In this document: in pieces, positions 1 to 7,672 of the stretch
Layout of the letters: each line of letters opens with the position of its first letter
Position numbering within the stretch: the first letter of the stretch is position 1
Source of the DNA: Polyrhizophydium stewartii
Taxonomy: Eukaryota; Chytridiomycota; Chytridiomycetes; Rhizophydiales
Reading direction: 5' to 3'
DNA length: 11,976 nt
Assembly (NCBI GenBank): GCA_027604665.1
Contig: JADGIZ010000548.1
Location: 1 to 11,976, forward strand
Made by a program: the position numbers and the translations under genes
Notes under the pieces: model-generated
Seen by the model: the letters and a program-made list of their open reading frames with translations, nothing else
Told to the model about the DNA's origin: nothing
Database searches by the model: none

Positions 1-127
1 CTCGGGCGTCGCGGCTGCTACATACGCCATGCAGCAGACTCAGCTGACAAACGTCCACGACGCCTATAGCAAACACAGGCACACATCGACGGCACAGAAT
101 ATGTGTTACTCGCGACTCGAGCCTTCA
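1..127. other. Downstream flank of the ASCC2 homologue
   Basis: These 127 bp lie beyond the ASCC2 stop (minus strand) and hold its 3' end. A CTCAGCTGAC motif at about 38-47 on the plus strand resembles the branch sites of this genome, but there is too little sequence to call a neighbouring gene. Confidence 0.35.
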
Positions 128-3100
128 TCAAGTATCTGGCGCCGCCATGCCCTTGGCCATTTTGCGTGCAAACCGGTCCTTGCGGTGGTGATCGCCTCCC
201 CCGCGGCCCCGTCCCTGTCCGCGGTTCGCATCGCCGCCGCCACCACGGCCCCCACGGCCACCGCCAGACCCGCCCCTGTTGGCGCCGCCTGCAGCTCCGC
301 CTCGAGGGCGGCCCTGTCCTCCTGGACTGCTGCGGTCGCTCTCGGGAGTGCTCTCGCCGCTTCCTGCGGTCGGCACAAACTCCGAGGCGAGCACGTTCGG
401 CGCCCTGTTGCCACGCCACTCGTACTTTGACAGCACCCGGTCCCTGCGCGGCTGCATCGCGATAAGATCAGAATCAGCACTCGAACAGCATCACTGATGC
501 ATGCATGCGTGCGGCATACGTTGCGCTCCAGCATTTTGAACCAGCCCTCGATCTGCTCGTCGCTCATGCCTGTGCGCTCGCGGACCGCAGCGCGCTTGGC
601 CGACTTGCGCTGGGACTGGTCGAACACGCTTGGGTCTGTCGTGTAAAGCGAAACGAGGTACGCCTCGTGCGGTGCCGTGGGATCCGCAGGCGCCGCAGAT
701 GGAGCACGCGGCGCCGAGTCGACCATACCCTCGTCCTCGTCTCCGGCATGCAACTCAACCGTCCCCGCAAGCTTGATGTCGGTCGAGTCGTACGTGTCGT
801 CATATCTGCCGCCGGCGCCAGTCAGCACGATGCCTGTAGCAACGGCACGCGCAGATCCTAAACTCACTCGTCGTCCTCATCCTCAAACTGCGTGTCGAGG
901 ATGCGCGACTTGGCGGCCTTGAGGAACTCTTGCCTCTCTGCCTCCATGCCACTCGCCCGGCTGCCCGACGAGCAAGGGAGTTTGATTGTCAGCAGCCGCA
1001 GGCGCTGCACACGAGATCGCGCAGCACGTACTTGGTCTTGCCAATGCTGATCTTGGACCGGTCGACCTGGTTGCCTCGCGCAAACACGTCAAACTCGTCT
1101 CCGTCGAAAACATTGCGGCGCGACGCAAGAACCTGCTCGAACGCGGGCGGCGGCGTGCGCGGCGCGGGCGTGTCCTGAGTCGCGACAGGTGTTTCCTCGC
1201 CAGATGTGAGCAGGATCGAGTCTTGGCGCGACACTGGCACCACGGCGAGCGAGTGCGTGCGAGCCGGCAGCGACGGTGCAAACGGCGGTGCAGATCTGCC
1301 AAGCACATCAGCGCGTGAGGATGATCCCACACAAATCAAGACTTGCGAACAGGAGCATACCTCGGCAGCGAGCGATCGAGACGCTTGATGTGGTCGGGCA
1401 GGTCGTCCTCGAGAATCTTCATAATCACGAGCTCGTGGTCGTCGCCCATCGCAACGAGACATGCCTCGATGAAGCCGTCGCCGAGATCCGGGAACAAATC
1501 GTGTACATGGGAAATCAGGATCGTGCGCTTGACGTACTCTTCGTTGGCCTCCTGCACGAGCCGCAGCCAGTAGCGCGACATAGCGGCGATCAGCACATCA
1601 AGTCACAATGCTGTTGTGGACACAGCAACGCCCACCTCGTTGTGGCCGGACGAAGCAGAGTAGTTCTGGATTCGGCCTCCCGTTACAACTGCGACCTCGT
1701 TTTCGTCGATCTGGCGCTCAATCCACGCCTGCTCCTGCTTGTGGCGCGAGATGACACGGCGTGTCTCGGCGTTGCCGCTGAACACGAGCAGCTGCTCGAG
1801 CGACATGATGACGTATTCCATGCGCGCATGGTCTGGGCCACTCTCTTCTTGCTCCGTGGCATCCAGTTGAGCAAGAAGCGGGTCGTCCAGTTGGGGACCC
1901 GACGCCGCACCGGCATGCTCCTTTTGGAGGTCAATCAGCGCGCGCAGCTCATCGGCGATGCTGTACTCGATCTCATAGTCGAGCAAGAGTGGCGCGTCGC
2001 GCAGATACGTCGCCGGGCCGTCGATAGCCGAGAGCTCGAGCATTCCGAGCGCCAGATCGCATAAGCCGGCCTCAAAGCGCTCAAAGTCGGCGGGCGACGA
2101 TATGACGCTGGCTCTCGCCGGCTCGATAAACTCGACGGTAATCAGACGATGCAGGAGCGACAGGATGCTGCGCTTTAACCGACGCGCCAGTCGCGCTGTG
2201 GGGTTGCGCTCGCCGTCACCGCCAGCGTCCGCGAACACAGCGAGAACGTCGGGGGCTGCCGTGGACTGTGGGCCGGTTGCCGTCGTGAAGGCGACAAAGT
2301 ACATGGACGCCAGATCTTGCACGCCAGCCAGCGCCTGCAGCAGCCGTGGGTGGCCCAGCACCGCGTGGGCGACGGCAGAGCCTCCTGCGCAGACGACAGC
2401 CTCGAGTGTGGTCATGAGATCAAAGAGGAACGCAAGCTCGTCATGGGCCTCCTCCTCGGCGATGTTGACGCCACTGCCCCCGGTATTGCCGCCGCCCGCG
2501 CCGGGATCGTGGCCGGCGCCTTTGCCCTTGCCCTTGCCTGCGTCTGCAGAGGCCGCCTTGCCCTTGCCCTTCCCCTTGCCGCCGGCCGCCGCAGAGGATG
2601 CCTTCTGGCGCCGGCGTTGGATGCCGTTGATCTCGCCGAGAACATAATCGAGCGCCGACGACAGCTCGTCAAGCAGCCCCGGTGCAAGCACAAACAGGTG
2701 CTCGAGGAGCGGCCGCATCACAGAGGCGTTGGCCAGGGCAAACAGCCGGCAGGCCTCGACGATGCGCGGGCACTCGAGCAGCCCGGTGGCCGTGCACGCC
2801 GCCAGCCATGCCTCGTCGGTCCACTCGCGCTCGGCGTCTCCGCCGGGGAGCGTGCGGGCCACGAGCGGTGCGCCGTCGGGCGTCTCGCCGGCGTCGGATG
2901 CGATCGACGGCGGGGTCAGCAGCCGCACGGCGAGCCGGAACATGAGCTGCTCGAGCACATGCTCCTCCTCGAACAGCGGGTCGCTGGCGGCGTTGGCGTC
3001 CGTGACGTGCCCGTGCTTCTCGGCGAGGCGGCGCACGAGCGCCGTGCGCTTGTCAAGATACGAGTCGACAAAGGCAACCAGGCTGCTGCGAGTCGGTGCG

Positions 3101-3408
3101 GGCGGCTCCTCCTGCTCCCGGCGGGCTTCGCCGTCGCCGTCGCCGTCGCCGTCGCCGACGCCGGGCCTGCACCACAGCACAGTACTCCAGAAGGTTGTGT
3201 GGTCGAGGTCGAGCAACCGCGCAACGTCGGCGGCCGCCGCGGCGAGGAGCTGCCGGCGCAGGCCTGTGAGCTCGTCATCCGGGTCTGCGCTCGCGGCGTA
3301 CGCGCCGGTGTGTGCGGGCATGCCGTCGTGGGAGTCCGGGCCCACGGGCGGCTCGACGTAGCCGACGAATGCGACCGTCTGGGCTGCGGCAGGCTCGATC
3401 GCTGCCAT
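128..3408 (-). CDS. ASCC2: ASCC2/Cue3 homologue: CUE-domain ubiquitin-binding subunit of the ASCC (RQC-trigger) complex
   Basis: Exons on the minus strand: 3408-1636, 1551-1361, 1295-1032, 960-868, 805-520 and 451-128, giving about 976 residues (human ASCC2 is 757). In the family, ASCC2 binds K63-linked ubiquitin on collided ribosomes and works with the ASCC3 helicase to split them. Seen here: the N-terminal conserved helical region (TTFWSTVLW, residues 71-79); the CUE domain at about 602-645 with the FPDLG motif; the family block NVFDGDEFDVF at 716-726; EYDDTYD near 775; and an RG/RGG-rich tail from about 890 ending HHRKDRFARKMAKGM. Low-complexity inserts are a Gly-Asp run (84-93) and a Lys-Gly-rich stretch (about 275-314). 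All introns keep frame and end in AG. The third intron's donor (GTACGT at 1031) is the least certain; a weaker donor at 1010 would add 7 residues. The ATG at 3408 is the first in the open frame. Confidence 0.9.
2521..2580. repeat. Imperfect GGCAAG-type repeats coding for a Lys-Gly-rich linker
   Basis: On the minus strand, two blocks of repeated GGCAAG/GGGAAG units, separated by a short Ala-rich spacer, encode KGKGKGK and GKGKGKG within residues about 277-297 of the ASCC2 homologue. No GT donor with a CTGAY branch motif lies here, so I read it as a genuine low-complexity linker and not as an intron. Confidence 0.75.
3129..3162. repeat. Hexanucleotide repeat (CGCCGT) coding for a Gly-Asp run
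   Basis: Four perfect copies of CGCCGT (3129-3152) are followed by one imperfect copy and a partial one. On the minus strand they encode alternating Gly and Asp inside exon 1 of the ASCC2 homologue. A repeat of this kind is likely to vary in length between strains. Confidence 0.9.
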
Positions 3409-3488
3409 GTGTGAGGAGAAGCTGGAATATCGAGTGAGTCGATCGCTTCATTCTTTCGAGATGGCAGAGCTGCCTCGGCGCGCCGAAC

Positions 3489-5240
3489 TCAGCGCTCGGC
3501 GTCGCGCTGGCGGTTACGCAGCCAGTTCGAGACTGGGGTGTTGCCGTGCCGCGTTGCCTGGCCCTGCATGACCGACCAGCTCACCGCGCGCGGGCCGTGC
3601 TCGTGCAGATACTTGATGACCTCGACGTTGCACCGCTGCGCCGCGAGCACGTATGCGCGATGCGGGAAACGCAGGCCCATCTTGGCAAGATAGAGCACAA
3701 CATCGCTGTGGCCGTATGTTGCCGCCTTGATGAGCGTGTCGGTCGTGGGCTCGCAGTGCTTGTTCTCAATGATCCAGCTCACGACAGCCAGACGCCCGCT
3801 GATCGCGGCCTTGTTGAGGTTCTTGAGCGTCAGCGGGAGCCGCGTGGTCTCGTGCATCCATATCACGGCGTCGAGCTTGCCGCTGGCGACCACTTTGTCA
3901 AAAGCCATGCGGCCGAGGGTGGCACCGAGCCGCTCATGGATCCACTTGAGCGCCGCGAGGTTCCCAAAGTCGGCTGCCTGGAAAGCAACGTGATGGTTGT
4001 ACGTGCCACCGCACTCGGAGTGCAAGAACTCGAGCATGCGCCCCGACGCCCACGGCGCCGCAACAAGCAGCGGATTCTCCAGCCGCATGCCGCGCTCGAG
4101 CAGCAGCAGCCGCGCAATCTCGATCGAGTCGGCCTTGATGGCCTCGTGGACAAACATCAGCGGCCAGACCTCCCGAGGCATACCGATGTGCAGCTTGCGA
4201 ACAGCGCCTTCGTGCCGGGCTCGGATAGCTTGCACAATCTGGTCGATGGCCTGGCTCTTCTTGTTGGTGATGGGAAACAGGTCCAGAAACAGATCCGCGT
4301 TGGCTGCCGCGGCGAGGATCGCAAACACGCTGTTGTGGCCGTGAATGTGAATGTCCGGCAGGATGCTCGCCAGGATCTCCCGGCGACCGAGTCGCGCTGC
4401 ATAGTCGTAGTCCTCGAACCCCCATGGGAGGCGCGAGATGGGGACATCCGAGGCCGCAAGCACGTCGAGTCTGTTGGCCGCCACGATGCCCCGCATCGTG
4501 ATGTAACCGTACTTGGAGTTCATGATCTGAATCGCCAGTGCCGTCCTGCCGCCCATGCACGCCGCAACGAATGGCGAGTCGCCAGCGCCGGCGCCTCTGA
4601 ACATGGAAGCCTCGCGAAACAGCGGCTCGTCGCCGACGCCGGCAGCCGCCGTGGCCACCCAGTTGGCCTGGGCCGGGGCGTTGCGCCAGTTGGGGAACTT
4701 GCTCTTTGCAAACGCCATCAGCCGCCCGAGCGCCGAGGGGCAGCTGATGCAGAGGTTGATAAGGCGCTGGTTGATGTCGGCGTTGTAGTTGGACGGATCG
4801 AGTATCGACATCGCGGTGCTGCCGTTGATGTTCACGCCAGCCCCAAGCGCCAGCCACATGCGGCCTTTGTGGACGAAGAGCAGCTCAGAGTCGAGCGGTA
4901 TGGCCGGCATGCGAGGAACCAGGTGGATATGGTTCTCGATGAAGCAGTCGATCCACATGAGCGACGCCATCTCGGCGGTCATTGGGAGCGGCAGACAGCC
5001 ATACTCGAGCATGGTGAAGGGGCCGGCCATGCCCACAATCATCCGCAGGATCTCAAGGGGAAGGCGGTCGAGCATGTCGCCGAGGCTCGCGCAGCCGATG
5101 AACCTGGGCGACGCAGCGGGCCTGCGCGCGGCGTGCCGAGCCACGTTGGCCGCGTGCTGCGGTGGCGTGGCGAGGGGGCTCGCCGGCCCACCGGGCTCGG
5201 ACGGCTCGCTCGCCCCAGGCCCCTGCAGCCTCTGGGACAT
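3489..5240 (-). CDS. Ankyrin-repeat protein with F-box-like N-terminus (intronless)
   Basis: This is a 583-residue single-exon gene. I start it at the ATG at 5240, in a good context (CCCACC before ATG); the open frame extends upstream to 5264, but that codon is GTG. Residues 56-95 contain DMLDRLPLEILRMIVGMAG, which resembles an F-box core. The rest is divergent ankyrin-like helical repeats. The clearest run is five units at about 416-441, 444-469, 473-498, 501-526 and 528-550, each with an A-x-x-G-x-L/H-x-x-V-x-W/Y-L pattern; weaker units occur near 221-245, 278-300 and 356-385. No signal peptide or membrane segment is evident. If the F-box is real, the protein could be a substrate adaptor of an SCF ubiquitin ligase, with ankyrins as the binding surface; that is inference. 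Large families of such intronless ankyrin genes are known in chytrids and oomycetes. The specific function is unknown. Confidence 0.8.
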   Translation of the reverse strand: MSQRLQGPGASEPSEPGGPASPLATPPQHAANVARHAARRPAASPRFIGCASLGDMLDRLPLEILRMIVGMAGPFTMLEYGCLPLPMTAEMASLMWIDCFIENHIHLVPRMPAIPLDSELLFVHKGRMWLALGAGVNINGSTAMSILDPSNYNADINQRLINLCISCPSALGRLMAFAKSKFPNWRNAPAQANWVATAAAGVGDEPLFREASMFRGAGAGDSPFVAACMGGRTALAIQIMNSKYGYITMRGIVAANRLDVLAASDVPISRLPWGFEDYDYAARLGRREILASILPDIHIHGHNSVFAILAAAANADLFLDLFPITNKKSQAIDQIVQAIRARHEGAVRKLHIGMPREVWPLMFVHEAIKADSIEIARLLLLERGMRLENPLLVAAPWASGRMLEFLHSECGGTYNHHVAFQAADFGNLAALKWIHERLGATLGRMAFDKVVASGKLDAVIWMHETTRLPLTLKNLNKAAISGRLAVVSWIIENKHCEPTTDTLIKAATYGHSDVVLYLAKMGLRFPHRAYVLAAQRCNVEVIKYLHEHGPRAVSWSVMQGQATRHGNTPVSNWLRNRQRDAER

Positions 5241-5403
5241 GGTGGGCAGGATGCTGTTGGTCACGCCCAGGGTCGTGTTGTTGGCGTCGCCCTCAGGAAC
5301 CCAGCTGCCGAGGCGGCCCCGAACGGCGGAACGTGTGCGAGCAGGAGGCAGAGTTTACGGCGGGGTGCGTCGTGTTGGAGAAAGAGGAGGTTGGGAGAGA
5401 CGT
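5241..5403. other. Spacer between SIT4 stop and ankyrin gene start
   Basis: This 163-bp interval lies between two minus-strand genes. It must hold the 3' end of the SIT4 transcript and the promoter of the ankyrin gene. I see no AATAAA signal or TATA box on the minus strand. Confidence 0.5.
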
Positions 5404-6948
5404 TTACAAAAAGTACGGGGTCGCCTGCTTCGTCGGGATCACCCGCTGGCTGTCCGGGACAGCGCTGAAGATCTTGAACGACGACTCGTCAATGTCGAGC
5501 GACTCGTTGACGGACATGATGGACGCGACGTTGCCGGAGCGATAGCAGTAGTTGGGTGCCGACCACACGGTCACGAGGTTCTCGTCCGGGAACATGTACT
5601 TGTATCCCTCGTGCACCAGCTGGTGCGCGCGGGCAATCAGCTTTAGGCTGTTGATGTGGCAGAACTGGCTCGCAGCAGCATGTCAGCCCGACAGAGACAG
5701 GCGGTGTGCAGCGCCGGACAGAACGCACCTCGGTGGTGACCTTGCGGCCAAAGAGCCATCCAGCGCCGCGCGGGCTGACGGCCCACGTGTCGACTTCCTC
5801 GGGGTCTGACCACATGAGGTCTGCGCATGTGTGGCCGAGTCAGCGCACAGCGCCGTCGCTGGCGACGTTGACATGCGAGCGCACCGCAGAAGGCGCCTTC
5901 GTGCGGGATCTCCTGCGAGCGCTGGATCGTGCGGATCTGGTCGAGCGTGCTGATGTCGGGCGAGAGGCCGCCGTGGACGCACAGCACGCGGCCGTCGATG
6001 ATCTGCGGCAACGTCACCAAGTCGGCTGCAGTCAGCGGCGCTGATTCGAAAGAGCATCCTTGAACAAAAGCCAGCAGCGCACCGCAGCGAGCGTGAGATA
6101 GTCGAAGACAGAGCAGCAGTACTTCCAGACATTGCCGTTGCCGTACTTTGTCTGGCACTCGTCTGGCAGCGGCACTCTGCGGGTCAGCGGGAATATGGGC
6201 GCAGGGGATCGAGTTTGGCGACCGCCGCACCGTAGAAGCCGTAGACCTGCGTGATCTGACGGCTCTCGTGGTTGCCGCGCAGCAGCGTGATCTTATCCGG
6301 GTACCTGGCCTTGAGCACCATGAGCAGCGTGAACGTCTCGAGGCTGTAGTACCCGCGGTCGACAAAGTCGCCCATGAAGATGTAGCTCGTCGAGGGCACC
6401 TCGCCGCCGACTCGGAAGAGCTCGAGCAGGTCATAGAACTGGCCGTGAATGTCGCCGCACACGGTGACGGGCGCCGACACGGGCTGGATGTTGGACTCTT
6501 CGATCAGGAGCTCCTTGACCTGGCGGGACGGGCCGAGGCGTCGGCGGCAGGAGGGCCGGGGGACAGGCGAGGACGGGCTCGCATGAGCTCCGCGCTGCGC
6601 ACACTCCAATATGCGCAGCGGCTGCGGGACGTCGACGCACCATGTCGCACAGGCGCTTGATGTCGGGCTCGGGCAGGTACTGGCACTCCCGCACCATCTC
6701 GAGCCACTCGTCGGGACCTGGCGATGCCGCACAAGCAGGGGTCAGCCGTCCGTCGCCGTCGCCTTGGCCGAAGCGGGTCGTCGCTGGCAACAGCGGGCCA
6801 AAGCGGCGCGGCGGCGCGCGGGCACCGCTCCGCACGGCAGGCGACGACACAGCGGGCGCAGTCCATGCCGAGCCCCGGCCCGCCGGTGCGGGCGACCCTG
6901 GCGCGTGCAGGCGCGGCGCCTGCGGCAGGCGGCCCGCCCACCAGCCAT
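5404..6948 (-). CDS. SIT4: Serine/threonine protein phosphatase PP6 catalytic subunit (Sit4/PPP6C)
   Basis: Exons on the minus strand: 6948-6942, 6717-6641, 6519-6231, 6162-6083, 6002-5885, 5820-5729 and 5664-5404; 307 residues (yeast Sit4 311, human PPP6C 305). It is a metal-dependent Ser/Thr phosphatase, which in fungi acts in nutrient (TOR) signalling, G1 progression and ER-Golgi traffic with SAPS-type subunits. All PPP motifs are present: GDIHG (50-54), GDFVDRG (78-84), RGNHE (109-113), HGGLSPD (161-167) and H235, which cover the metal ligands D51, H53, D79, N111, H161 and H235. It is PP6 and not PP2A or PP4 because of the start GPDEWLE, the [19 protein letters not shown] block and the TPYFL end, whose terminal Leu is the residue methylated in PP2A-like enzymes. 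The start exon is only ATGGCTG; its splice completes Gly3 and restores GPDEWLE. Oddity: the usual CYRC is CYRS (Ser264). Confidence 0.95.
6718..6941 (-). other. Long first intron of SIT4 behind a 7-nt start exon
   Basis: The intron is 224 nt with a GTGGGC donor, a GGCTGAC branch motif and a CAG acceptor at 6718. It separates ATGGCTG from the rest of the gene. The other five introns of this gene are 64-121 nt. The alternative would be the ATG near 6868 with a donor near 6835, giving a start in MDCARC and losing the conserved Gly before PDEWLE; I prefer the 7-nt exon. Confidence 0.75.
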
Positions 6949-7050
6949 GACCGCAATCTCTGGGGCGAGTTGCGCGACGCGGCGCCGACACGGAAACGGG
7001 CGACCCTGCGGACGAGCTCGTGCCCGCTTCTCTCCCGCCGCGCGCTCGCC
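6949..7050. promoter_or_regulatory. Bidirectional promoter region, SIT4 (minus) / TAF13 (plus)
   Basis: Only 102 bp separate the two divergent start codons, so both promoters and 5' untranslated regions must lie here or overlap the neighbouring gene. The stretch is very GC-rich with no TATA box and no CCAAT box. The last 20 bases before TAF13 are pyrimidine-rich (TCTCCCGCCG near 7031). Confidence 0.7.
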
Positions 7051-7494
7051 ATGGGGCTCAAGCGCAAGCGGCAGTTTGTCAAGGAGGTGCGCAGCCTCAT
7101 GTACGGCTTCGGCGACGTGCCGAACCCGCTGCCCGAGTCGGTCGAGCTCGTCGACGAGCTGCTCGAGTGGTACATGATTGACCTGGTGAGCCGACCTCTC
7201 GCATCGACTCTGCCGTCGCTGTCGCCACGGCCGACGCTGCCGCCTGCACCGGATGCACCCGCCAAGCTGACACACGCCGCCCGCGCGCAGTGCGAGCGTT
7301 CCCTCAAGAAGGCGACGGGCAAGCTCAAGACCTCGGACTTTCTCGGCGCGCTGGCCAAGGACCCCAAGAAGCTGGCGAGAGCGCACGAGCTGCTCAAGCT
7401 CGACAAGGAGCTCCGGCAGGCCCGCGCTGCCTTTGACGTCCAGGAGATTGCGGGCGTGACGATGCGTGCGCCGCGGGCGGCGGATCGCATGTGA
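7051..7494 (+). CDS. TAF13: TFIID subunit TAF13 (histone-fold protein)
   Basis: Exons 7051-7185 and 7291-7494; 112 residues (human 124, yeast longer). TAF13 pairs with TAF11 through histone folds in TFIID and helps load TBP on core promoters. The protein carries the family signature near the N-terminus: KRKRQFVKEVRSLMYGFGD, then NPLPESVELVDELLEWYM (helices 1-2), and after the splice the block around FLGALAKDPKKLARAHELL and KELRQARAAFD (helix 3 and the C-terminal helix). The acidic N-terminal tail of animal TAF13 is absent. The ATG at 7051 is placed just before the KRKR motif; the frame is open upstream but nothing there resembles the family. The 105-nt intron has a GTGAGC donor, a GCTGAC branch motif and a GCAG acceptor, and joins IDL to CERSL as expected. 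It is a multiple of three without a stop. Confidence 0.93.
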   Translation: MGLKRKRQFVKEVRSLMYGFGDVPNPLPESVELVDELLEWYMIDLVSRPLASTLPSLSPRPTLPPAPDAPAKLTHAARAQCERSLKKATGKLKTSDFLGALAKDPKKLARAHELLKLDKELRQARAAFDVQEIAGVTMRAPRAADRM

Positions 7495-7672
7495 GGCCGG
7501 GCCGCGGGCTCGCGGGCGGTTGTGCGCCATCAGCTTTCCGACGTGAATGTATTGGTTCAATCGCACCCCAACCTTCCCAACATCCTCCTTCCTGCGAGCC
7601 AGCCGCGTCGCACCCAGACAGCACGGGCGGCGAGCGAGTGCTGCCGCAGTCCACACACGGCATGCAAGCCGT
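7495..7672. other. Tail-to-tail intergenic region, TAF13 / kinesin
   Basis: The 178 bp between two convergent stop codons must contain both 3' untranslated regions and polyadenylation signals. No AATAAA is present on either strand. The only less GC-rich patch is at about 7540-7565. The two transcripts may overlap at their 3' ends. Confidence 0.5.

Noticed and set aside
1552..1596. Extension of ASCC2 exon 2 upstream to MSRYWLRLVQ
   Set aside because: No usable acceptor AG lies before it that would leave a viable intron. The CAG at 1552 joins the frame cleanly after a CTGAT branch motif.
2317..3414. 365-codon plus-strand open frame opposite ASCC2 exon 1
   Set aside because: It is antisense to a gene recognised by family motifs and has no recognisable domain.
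5241..5264. Upstream GTG start for the ankyrin protein (8 extra residues)
   Set aside because: GTG is not a normal start in nuclear genes. The ATG at 5240 has a good context and is used here.
3546..5468. 640-codon open frame on the plus strand, longer than the ankyrin gene it overlaps
   Set aside because: It is an antisense shadow produced by high GC content. Its translation is Arg/His-rich with no domain pattern, while the minus strand shows clear ankyrin-like repeats and a good ATG context.
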